Part shown: positions 1 to 5,198 of the stretch, in pieces
Layout of the letters: each line of letters begins with the position of its first letter
Numbering within the stretch: position 1 is the stretch's first letter
Assembly: GCA_937967875.1 (NCBI GenBank)
Contig: CALBTQ010000453.1
Location: 1 to 6,228, forward strand
Direction of reading: 5' to 3'
Source of the DNA: an uncultured Pseudomonadota bacterium
GTDB lineage: Bacteria > Lernaellota > Lernaellaia > Lernaellales > Lernaellaceae
Length of the DNA: 6,228 nucleotides
Translations under genes and position numbers: made by a program
The notes under the pieces: model-generated
What the model saw: only the letters and a program-made list of their open reading frames with translations
What the model was told of the DNA's origin: nothing
Databases searched by the model: none

Positions 1-119
1 ACTACAAAGAAGATTTCGACAGCGTGTTCATCGCCGAGCCCGGAGACGAATACCTCATCGCCTTGTTCGGCGGGTATCTGTTCCTCAGCCCGGCCCTGCA
101 ACCCGATCAAGAACTGTAA
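1..119 (+). CDS. C-terminal end of an unrecognised protein (5'-truncated)
   Basis: Reading codons from position 3 gives 38 open residues ending in TAA at 117-119. The visible tail contains the stretch EYLIALFGGYLFLSPALQ, moderately hydrophobic, followed by a short polar end (PDQEL). The base composition and codon choice look coding and the frame is open to the left edge, so this is most likely the 3' end of a real gene. I do not recognise the family from so short a tail. It is separated by about 340 bases from the exporter operon, which has its own promoter, so no functional link should be assumed. Confidence 0.6.
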   Translation, partial: YKEDFDSVFIAEPGDEYLIALFGGYLFLSPALQPDQEL

Positions 120-164
120 AAATACTAACGCCGAGTGTGGAATTTCGCTAATACGGGATAAGAG

Positions 165-214
165 CCACGGTCTTGTTCCGTGGGAACATGCCCGCCAGGA
201 ACAATTCCTGGACC
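165..214. repeat. Cluster of competing hairpins, possible weak terminator of the upstream gene
   Basis: Three perfect inverted repeats are packed into 50 bases. CCACGG (165-170) pairs with CCGTGG (178-183). TGTTCC (174-179) pairs with GGAACA (183-188). CCAGGAA (195-201) pairs with TTCCTGG (205-211) around the loop CAA. The first two share bases 178-179 and 183 and are mutually exclusive. The third is followed, after 8 bases, by five Ts (220-224), which is too distant for a textbook intrinsic terminator. A role in ending the upstream transcript is inference; the pairing itself is visible. Confidence 0.4.
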
Positions 215-261
215 TATGATTTTTCATTCTACGTTACCTCGGCCAGCGCTGACGCACGCGC

Positions 262-290
262 CCGTCATTTCCGCGCAGGCGGAAATCCAG
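262..290. repeat. Palindromic dispersed-repeat copy, dRS3-like
   Basis: A perfect 8-bp stem, ATTTCCGC (267-274) and GCGGAAAT (279-286), closes a GCAG loop. It is flanked by CCGTC on the left and CCAG on the right. The layout matches the widespread proteobacterial repeat GTCATTCCCGC...GCGGGAATCCAG, whose core is the neisserial dRS3 motif ATTCCC-N8-GGGAAT (recalled, not searched). Here one C is replaced by T in the left arm and the matching G by A in the right arm, so the stem stays fully paired. Confirming that it is a multi-copy element needs the rest of the genome. Confidence 0.5.
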
Positions 291-304
291 GACCAGCCGA
301 TATT

Positions 305-335
305 CTCCCCGGCCATTTTCCGGTGAACCGGGGAG
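305..335. repeat. 8-bp inverted repeat (stem-loop)
   Basis: CTCCCCGG (305-312) is perfectly complementary to CCGGGGAG (328-335) with a 15-base loop. The inner CCGG at 320-323 could instead pair with CCGG at 328-331. There is no T-run afterwards (the next bases are CAAAACCC), so it does not look like an intrinsic terminator. It lies some 60 bases upstream of the operon's -35 box. Function unknown. Confidence 0.35.
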
Positions 336-392
336 CAAAACCCTGCCATGCCGGTGTTTTAGGGATGCCTATTTGAAAAACGAAAAAAATAC

Positions 393-420
393 TTGACACG
401 AAGGAAACGATAAGTACAAT
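393..420 (+). promoter_or_regulatory. Sigma70-type promoter of the exporter operon
   Basis: A perfect -35 consensus TTGACA (393-398) is followed after 16 bp by TACAAT (415-420), one mismatch from the TATAAT consensus. An A-rich stretch (about 375-389) directly upstream could act as an UP-like element. Transcription would start near 427-428, giving a leader of roughly 36 bases before the regulator's ATG at 464. No other comparable promoter was noticed in the tight downstream gene junctions, so this one probably drives the whole operon. Confidence 0.75.
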
Positions 421-449
421 GTAAACGAATGAAGTGAAAACCGTTTACA
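420..449. promoter_or_regulatory. Probable TetR-family operator (30-bp inverted repeat)
   Basis: TGTAAACG (420-427) and CGTTTACA (442-449) form a perfect 8-bp inverted repeat with a 14-bp spacer. The arm centres are 22 bp apart, about two helical turns, which would put both half-sites on one face of the DNA. It begins at the last base of the -10 box, spans the predicted start site and ends 14 bases before the regulator's ATG. This is where a TetR-type repressor would block transcription. Binding by the neighbouring TetR protein is inferred from position and symmetry. Confidence 0.6.
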
Positions 450-463
450 AAGGGTAGAAGAAA

Positions 464-1075
464 ATGACACAGCAGGCGGCACGCAGCGAAAAAACCCGGC
501 AGCGGATCATGAGTTATGCGATGCACATTTTTTCCGAGCGCGGATTCCGGCGCATCACCGTCGAGGAAATCTGCTCGGGTGTGGCCGTAAGTAAGCGGAC
601 TTTCTACAAATATTTCCCCAACCGCGACGCGCTGGTCGAGGCGCTGGTCGCCGACCGCATGGGCGGAGTCGGGCCGAAGATCATGGCCAACCTGCAGTCG
701 GACAAGCCGGTGCGCCAGATCATGAAGGACCACTACGAGATCCTCACCACCGAGGTTTTCCAGCAGGTGTCCTCGCAGATGATGTTCGATATCCAAACGC
801 TGATGCCCGAATTATGGGAGCAGATCCTTTCTTTCCGCTCATTCATTTTCGACGAAATCGGCAAGCTGATCCGGCGCGGGCAGGCCGACGGTTCGCTGCG
901 CCGCGATATGGATCCCGAAACGGCCGGTCGGCTGATTCAGGGCATCCTGAACCGGGTGGCCAACCCGGATTTCGCCAACGAGCTGGGCATGACGATGGAC
1001 CAACTGGCCGGCGGCTTGCTGAAAATTTTGTGGACGGGAATGTTGTCTCCCGAATCCGAAGGAGTAGAGAAATGA
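464..1075 (+). CDS. TetR/AcrR-family transcriptional regulator
   Basis: This 203-residue protein has the normal TetR-family length. The N-terminal DNA-binding domain covers about residues 10-58. Its helix-turn-helix spans about 31-50 (ITVEEICSGVAVSKRTFYKY) and is followed by the typical FPNRDALVEAL helix. Residues 65-200 form the variable helical ligand-binding and dimerisation domain, which gives no clue to the ligand. The ATG at 464 follows a purine-rich leader with a modest AGGG (451-454). It is the first gene after the promoter, and its TGA overlaps the ATG of the channel gene (ATGA 1072-1075), so it is co-transcribed with the exporter it presumably controls. Its probable role is a drug- or metabolite-responsive repressor of its own operon through the inverted repeat at 420-449. 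The arrangement parallels E. coli CecR (YbiH) upstream of ybhGFSR. Family assignment is firm; target and ligand are inferred. Confidence 0.92.
   Translation: MTQQAARSEKTRQRIMSYAMHIFSERGFRRITVEEICSGVAVSKRTFYKYFPNRDALVEALVADRMGGVGPKIMANLQSDKPVRQIMKDHYEILTTEVFQQVSSQMMFDIQTLMPELWEQILSFRSFIFDEIGKLIRRGQADGSLRRDMDPETAGRLIQGILNRVANPDFANELGMTMDQLAGGLLKILWTGMLSPESEGVEK
1061..1064 (+). promoter_or_regulatory. Ribosome binding site that fixes the start of the TolC-family gene
   Basis: GGAG sits 7 bases upstream of the ATG at 1072, within the last codons of the TetR gene. The channel's reading frame stays open upstream to 814, but that extension overlaps the regulator in another frame and would bury the signal peptide. 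This site and the signal peptide together argue for 1072 as the true start. Confidence 0.7.
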
Positions 1076-2448
1076 ATACCTGGGTGCGCCGCCATTATGC
1101 GGAACTGGTCGGTTGGTTGAGCCTGCTGGGGTTTTTGCTGATCACCATGAGCGCGCAGGCGGCCGAACCGGTAAGCTGGTCGATGAACGAGGCGCTCGAC
1201 TATGCGCTGGTCCACAATCCCGATCTGCAGGTGGCCGCTTCGTCGATCGACGAACTCGAGCAGGCGCGCGGCGAAGTGTTTGCGAACTTTCTGCCCGACC
1301 TCAAGCTCGAAGGCGGCTATACGTACATCGACAATATCCCGCAAATGGAAATCGACATGGTGGTGCAAACGCCGATCCCGGGCATGGAGCCGATCGCCGT
1401 CAACAAGAAAATCGACATGGGCTACCACGACAACTATCAGGCGCAACTGAAGCTCAATCAGATTCTGTTCGCGTCGGGGCAGGTCTATTACGCGGACCGG
1501 GCGATGCAAAAGGCGGTCGCCGCCGGCGAAAGCCAGTTGGAAGCGGCGCGGTTGAAGGTTACGCAGATGACCGCGCAGGCCTACCTGGGCGTGCTGATCG
1601 CCCGGCAGGTGGCGGCGGCGCAGCACGAGGCGCTGGCCAATGCGCGCGAGCATTTGAAGCACGTGGAAAACCGTTATCAATACGGCGCGGCGACCAAGTT
1701 CGAGCTGCTGCGTGCACTGGTCGAGGTTTCCAACCTCGAACCGCAGGCGACCGAGGCCGATAAAAACGTGAAGTTGGCGCGTACGATGCTCAGCCGCGCC
1801 TCTGGTCTGCCCGCCGACGCGCCGCTGACGCTGACCGACAAGTTGGTTGAACCCACCGCCGCCGACGCGCAAGCCGATTATCACGCGCGGGCGCTGGCGC
1901 AGCGGCCGGAGTTGGACGCGTACCGGCTCAGCGCCGACGCCAACGAGGACCAGGCATTGGCCCGGCGCGGTTCGATGCTGCCGGCGGTAATGCTCATGGG
2001 CACCTACGGGTATGCGAAGCCGTATTACATGAACGACGATTGGGAAACGAACTGGACCGTGGGCGTCGGCGTGTCCATCCCGCTGTTCGACGGCCTGCAG
2101 GGGTATCGCGGCATGAAGCGCGCCCAGGCGCAGGCCGAAACGGCCAATCGTCAACGTACGCAGGTCGCCGCCGATGTGCGCACGCAAGTCGAGCAGGCGC
2201 TGCTGGATCAGGACGAGGCGCGGGTGCGCATCGTGGAGACGAAAAACAATCTCGACCGCGCGGCGCAGATGCTGGTCATCGCCGAGGACAGCTACAAGGC
2301 CGGCGCGGTGACCAGCCTGGAAGTGATCGACGCGCAACTGGCCGCGACGGCGGCGCAGGTGGCGCATCTCAAGGCGTTGTACGACTATCGCGTCGCCCGG
2401 GTGAACCTGGCGGCGGCGACCGGCGATCTGTCGGTCATCGGGAGGTAG
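1072..2448 (+). CDS. TolC-family outer-membrane efflux channel
   Basis: This 458-residue protein is of usual size for outer-membrane efflux proteins and supplies the exit duct across the periplasm and outer membrane. Residues 1-30 form a signal peptide: a basic start, a hydrophobic core (about 12-25) and a SAQA cleavage site before AEP. There is no lipobox Cys, so it is not a lipoprotein. The two halves show the internal TolC repeat. Helical hairpins are followed by RYQYGAATKFELLRA (201-215) in the first half and SYKAGAVTSLEVIDAQL (407-423) in the second. The beta-barrel strands include LEGGYTY (79-85), NYQAQLKLNQILF (121-133) and WTVGVGVSIPLFDG (328-341). The putative surface loop at 86-120 is rather long. 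Start 1072 was chosen for its GGAG and signal peptide; it overlaps the regulator stop by four bases. The last codons (GGGAGG then TAG) provide the ribosome binding site of the adaptor gene. A channel inside the operon suggests it is dedicated to this exporter. Confidence 0.92.
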   Translation: MNTWVRRHYAELVGWLSLLGFLLITMSAQAAEPVSWSMNEALDYALVHNPDLQVAASSIDELEQARGEVFANFLPDLKLEGGYTYIDNIPQMEIDMVVQTPIPGMEPIAVNKKIDMGYHDNYQAQLKLNQILFASGQVYYADRAMQKAVAAGESQLEAARLKVTQMTAQAYLGVLIARQVAAAQHEALANAREHLKHVENRYQYGAATKFELLRALVEVSNLEPQATEADKNVKLARTMLSRASGLPADAPLTLTDKLVEPTAADAQADYHARALAQRPELDAYRLSADANEDQALARRGSMLPAVMLMGTYGYAKPYYMNDDWETNWTVGVGVSIPLFDGLQGYRGMKRAQAQAETANRQRTQVAADVRTQVEQALLDQDEARVRIVETKNNLDRAAQMLVIAEDSYKAGAVTSLEVIDAQLAATAAQVAHLKALYDYRVARVNLAAATGDLSVIGR

Positions 2449-2452
2449 GATC

Positions 2453-3322
2453 ATGGCTCGTCGCATCGTACCGTTGTTGTTGGTGCTTTCGTTGTTCGGC
2501 TACTTCGGCTATCGCGTGTGGCAGCAGCGGCAGGAAGCGCGCCTGGACGACACCTTTTACGGCACCATCGAGGCGACCGAGACGGTGATCAGCGCGCAGT
2601 TGGCCGGGCAGCTCGTCGAACTGACCGTCGACGAGGGCGACGCGGTCGAGGCCGGGCAATTGCTGGCGCGCATCGACGACAAGGTCTATCGGGCGCAACT
2701 GGCGCAGGCGCAGGCCGCTTCGCGCGCGGCGGCCAGTCAGCAGGCGGTGCTCAACGCCGGGCTCAAGGGTGTGGATTCCAACCTGGACCGCACCAAGAAA
2801 CTGCTGGCCACCGGCTCGGCCACCGAGATGCAGTTCGACACCCTCGACGCGCAGCGCGATTCGTTGCGGGCGCAAAAGGGCGTGGTCGCGCGGCAGGTCG
2901 GGCAGGCTGAGGCGGCGATTCAACTAGCCGAAACGCAGTTGAGCTACGCGACGATCGCCGCGCCGCTGGCGGGCACGGTGGTGCGCCGCCACGTCGAGCT
3001 CGGCGAATCGGTTTTCCCCGGCTCGGCGCTGATGACCATCGCCGATCTGAGCGTGATGGAAGTGAAGATCTACGTGCCCGGCCCGATGCTCGGCAAGATC
3101 CGGCTCGGTCAGCGAGTGCTGCTGTACACCGACAGCTTCCCCAACCGGCCGTTCACCGGCGCGGTGGCGACCATCGCCGAGCAGGCCGAGTTCACGCCCA
3201 AGAACGTGCAGACCCGCGAGGAACGCGTGCGGCTGGTGTACGCGGTCAAGGTGCGCGTGGAAAACCCCGACGGCGTGCTCAAGATCGGCATGCCCGTCGA
3301 CGCGCGTTTCGTGACGGAATGA
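2453..3322 (+). CDS. HlyD/YbhG-type periplasmic adaptor (membrane fusion protein)
   Basis: This 289-residue adaptor links the inner-membrane ABC transporter to the outer-membrane channel. Residues 4-22 form an uncleaved N-terminal membrane anchor after a basic MARR start, with no lipobox. The first half of the lipoyl (biotinyl-like) domain is about 45-75, including the turn VDEGDAVEAGQLLARID. A coiled-coil hairpin rich in Ala, Gln and Leu follows (about 76-164). The second lipoyl half is about 165-198 (TIAAPLAGTVV, then ELGESVFPGSAL), and a beta-barrel domain closes the protein (about 200-288). The segment EFTPKNVQTREERVRLVYA (246-264) is the signature usually seen in adaptors paired with ABC-2 exporters of the YbhG type, and less so in RND adaptors. 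GGAGG (2441-2445) lies 7 bases before the ATG, and the gap to the channel gene is only 4 bases. The stop codon overlaps the start of the first ATPase gene. It is somewhat shorter than E. coli YbhG as I recall it, mainly in the coiled coil. Confidence 0.92.
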   Translation: MARRIVPLLLVLSLFGYFGYRVWQQRQEARLDDTFYGTIEATETVISAQLAGQLVELTVDEGDAVEAGQLLARIDDKVYRAQLAQAQAASRAAASQQAVLNAGLKGVDSNLDRTKKLLATGSATEMQFDTLDAQRDSLRAQKGVVARQVGQAEAAIQLAETQLSYATIAAPLAGTVVRRHVELGESVFPGSALMTIADLSVMEVKIYVPGPMLGKIRLGQRVLLYTDSFPNRPFTGAVATIAEQAEFTPKNVQTREERVRLVYAVKVRVENPDGVLKIGMPVDARFVTE

Positions 3323-4242
3323 CCATGAGTTTGCTCGCCGCCGCCAACTTGCGCAAACGCTTCGGCGACATCGAGGCCGTGGCCGGCATCGATTTGCAGG
3401 TCGAGCCGGGCGAGATCTTCGGTCTGATCGGGCCGGACGGTGCGGGCAAAACGACGACGCTGCGGCTGCTGGTCGGCCTGCTGGACGCCGACGAGGGCGA
3501 GGCGAGCATCGCCGGGCTGGACGTGCACAAGCAGCCGGACCGGGCGCGCGAACTGCTGGGCTACATGCCGCAACAATACAGCCTCTACGGCGACCTGACC
3601 GTCGAGGAGAACCTGCGCTTCTTCGCCGACATGCATTTCGTTTCGCGCGCCGATCGCCAAGAACGACTGGCGCGGCTGTTCGCCTTTTCGCGGCTGGAAC
3701 CTTACGCCAAACGCCCGGCGGGTAAGCTCTCGGGCGGCATGTACAAGAAGCTGGCGCTGTCCTGCTGCATGATTCACACGCCCAAATTGTTGCTGCTGGA
3801 CGAGCCGACCACCGGCGTGGACCCGCTGTCGCGCCGCGAGCTGTGGGAGATTCTGTACGCCTTCGCCGCCGAGGGCGTGGCGGTCGTGGTCAGTACGCCG
3901 TACATGGACGAGGCCGAGCGCTGCCATCGCGTCGGGCTGATTCACGGCGGGCGTTTTCTGCTCACCGATCGGCCGCAGGCGATTCTCGCCGGTTTCGACG
4001 AGGCGCTGTTTGAAGTCCTGACCGACGATTACGACGGCGCGCGCGCGGCGCTGGCGCAACAGCAGTGCGCGCTGCGCAGTTACCCGGCGGGCGATGCGCT
4101 CAAGGTTGCCTGCCGCCCGGGCGCCGCGCCCGAGACGATCGGCCGGACATTGACCGCAGCCGGTGTGGCGTATCGTTCGATCGAACCCGGGCGACCGAAT
4201 TTCGAGGACGTGTTCCTGTCGCGGGTGGAGGTGTCGGCATGA
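3319..4242 (+). CDS. ABC transporter ATPase subunit 1, with degenerate switch region (YbhF N-half type)
   Basis: This 307-residue cytoplasmic ATPase is the first of two nucleotide-binding subunits. Visible motifs in order: Walker A GPDGAGKTT (38-46, Lys44), Q-loop Gln85 in GYMPQQYSLY, signature LSGGMYKKL (137-145), Walker B LLLLDEP (157-163, catalytic Glu162 present) and D-loop GVDP (166-169). At the H-loop the expected His is Pro194 (STPYMDEAE, codon CCG at 3898-3900). Asp40 replaces the usual Asn in Walker A. As I recall, the N-terminal ATPase domain of E. coli YbhF has the same Asp and also lacks the switch His, so this looks like a family trait rather than decay. A C-terminal extension (about 228-307) ends in PNFEDVFLSRVE, typical of this exporter group. 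ATG 3319 overlaps the adaptor stop (ATGA). A second ATG at 3325 is equally possible because the ribosome binding site is weak (ACGGA, 3314-3318). It probably pairs with the next gene's product. Confidence 0.9.
   Translation: MTMSLLAAANLRKRFGDIEAVAGIDLQVEPGEIFGLIGPDGAGKTTTLRLLVGLLDADEGEASIAGLDVHKQPDRARELLGYMPQQYSLYGDLTVEENLRFFADMHFVSRADRQERLARLFAFSRLEPYAKRPAGKLSGGMYKKLALSCCMIHTPKLLLLDEPTTGVDPLSRRELWEILYAFAAEGVAVVVSTPYMDEAERCHRVGLIHGGRFLLTDRPQAILAGFDEALFEVLTDDYDGARAALAQQQCALRSYPAGDALKVACRPGAAPETIGRTLTAAGVAYRSIEPGRPNFEDVFLSRVEVSA
4227..4233 (+). promoter_or_regulatory. Ribosome binding site that fixes the start of ATPase subunit 2
   Basis: GGAGGTG lies 5 bases upstream of ATG 4239, inside the last codons of ATPase 1. 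The ATPase 2 frame is open back to 4065, but those extra codons overlap ATPase 1 in another frame and encode no ABC sequence. Conserved ABC sequence begins immediately after 4239, supporting that start; ATG 4245 is a less likely alternative. Confidence 0.7.
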
Positions 4243-5198
4243 CCATGGCGGTTACCGCGCGCAATCTGGTGCGGCGCTTCGGCGAATTCACCGCGGTCGA
4301 CCGCGTGTCGTTCGAGGTGCCCGCCGGGTCGGTCTTCGGCTTCCTGGGCCCCAACGGCGCGGGCAAGACCACGACCATCCGCATGCTGTGCGGCCTGCTC
4401 GCACCGACCGAGGGCGAGGCCGAGGTCATCGGCTTCGATCTGCGCCGCGAGGTGGACAAGATCAAGGAAAACATCGGCTACATGAGCCAACGCTTCTCGC
4501 TCTACGCCGATCTGACCGTGCGCCAGAACCTGGAATTTTACGCGGGCATCTACCGCATTCCGCGCGCGAAAAAGGCCGCGCGCATCGCCTTCGCGGTGAA
4601 GATGGCCGGGCTGACCGGCGCGGAGCATCGTCTGACCGGCGAACTGTCCGGCGGCGTCAAACAGCGCCTGGCGCTGGGCGCGGCGATCATGCACGAACCG
4701 CGGTTGATCTTTCTGGACGAGCCGACCGCCGGCGTCGATCCGGCCAGCCGTCGCGATTTCTGGGATCTGATCGCCGAACTGCGGCGACAGGGCGTGACGG
4801 TGTTCGTCACCACGCACTACATGGACGAGGCCGAGCATTGCGATCGGCTGATTCTCATTTACAGCGGGCGCAAGATCGCCGAGGCGTCGCCGCGCGAACT
4901 GGTCACCGACATCATCGCCGGCACGATGCTGGAAATCAGCGGGCCGCCGCCGGCCGAGGTCGTCGCCCGCGTGGAAAAAGCGCCGCTGATCAAACAGGCG
5001 CAGATTTTCGGTCTGGTCAGCCACGTGCTGATCGACAACGGCGCCGACGCGACCGAGCGCGTGCGGGCGCTGGTGCGCGAGGCCGGATGGCCCGAGGCGC
5101 AGGTGCGGCCGATCCGCGCCAGCCTGGAGGACGCGTTCATTCACTTGATCGAACGCGAGGATCGACGCATCGCCGCCGAGGGAGGGCGCGCGCGATGA
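4239..5198 (+). CDS. ABC transporter ATPase subunit 2, canonical (YbhF C-half type)
   Basis: This 319-residue ATPase has a full set of catalytic motifs: Walker A GPNGAGKTT (37-45, Lys43), Q-loop Gln84 in YMSQRFSLY, signature LSGGVKQRL (136-144), Walker B LIFLDEP (156-162, Glu161), D-loop GVDP (165-168) and H-loop His193 in TTHYMDEAE. The C-terminal extension (about 215-319) ends near SLEDAFIHLIE (295-305), the counterpart of the FEDVF motif in ATPase 1. A polar, Arg/Glu-rich tail follows. It is expected to dimerise with ATPase 1 at the inner face of the membrane and drive the ABC-2 permease. In E. coli YbhF the corresponding two domains are fused in one chain; here an ATGA overlap (4239-4242) separates them, and no frameshift is needed to explain this. 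The stop codon overlaps the permease start. The true start is 4239; an upstream extension in this frame is spurious. Confidence 0.92.
   Translation: MTMAVTARNLVRRFGEFTAVDRVSFEVPAGSVFGFLGPNGAGKTTTIRMLCGLLAPTEGEAEVIGFDLRREVDKIKENIGYMSQRFSLYADLTVRQNLEFYAGIYRIPRAKKAARIAFAVKMAGLTGAEHRLTGELSGGVKQRLALGAAIMHEPRLIFLDEPTAGVDPASRRDFWDLIAELRRQGVTVFVTTHYMDEAEHCDRLILIYSGRKIAEASPRELVTDIIAGTMLEISGPPPAEVVARVEKAPLIKQAQIFGLVSHVLIDNGADATERVRALVREAGWPEAQVRPIRASLEDAFIHLIEREDRRIAAEGGRAR

Larger units (their letters stand above)
120..392. other. Non-coding intergenic region rich in inverted repeats
   Basis: No convincing gene is present between the upstream stop codon and the operon promoter. The one open frame (TTG start at 173, to 376) lacks a ribosome binding site and runs straight through the palindromes. 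The region holds at least four short perfect inverted repeats, listed separately. Composition shifts to AT-rich from about 370, where the promoter begins. No tRNA, rRNA or riboswitch fold was recognised. Confidence 0.6.

Noticed and set aside
305..364. Intrinsic terminator at the 305-335 stem-loop or the AAAAC/GTTTT pairing at 337-360
   Set aside because: The strong stem is not followed by a T-run, and the second pairing is only five A/T-rich base pairs around a large loop.
173..376. 67-codon + strand open frame in the intergenic region
   Set aside because: It starts with TTG without a ribosome binding site and reads through three palindromic repeats. The HFRAGGNPG segment is simply the translated dispersed repeat.
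814..1071. Upstream extension of the TolC-family reading frame
   Set aside because: It overlaps the TetR gene in another frame, encodes Arg/Gly-rich nonsense, and would place the signal peptide inside the protein. The GGAG and ATG at 1072 explain the start.
937..2466. Long minus-strand open frame (509 codons) opposite the TolC-family gene
   Set aside because: Its predicted product is His/Arg/Gln-rich low-complexity sequence typical of the antisense of GC-rich coding DNA. The + strand carries a well-supported gene with signal peptide and family motifs.
4065..4238. Upstream extension of the ATPase 2 reading frame
   Set aside because: It lies over the C-terminal codons of ATPase 1 in a different frame and has no ABC-type sequence. 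GGAGGTG at 4227 marks the real start at 4239.
4080..5144. Long minus-strand open frame (354 codons) opposite ATPase 2, and similar ones at 3109-4059 and 5342-6061
   Set aside because: They are antisense shadows of ABC transporter genes with clear motifs. No ribosome binding sites or recognisable domains, and composition is skewed as expected for reverse frames.
3319..5198. Possibility that the two ATPase genes are one fused YbhF gene broken by a frameshift
   Set aside because: ATPase 1 finishes with a complete C-terminal domain. Its stop overlaps a start codon served by a strong ribosome binding site, and the second domain begins cleanly. This fits two intact subunits; no lesion is needed.
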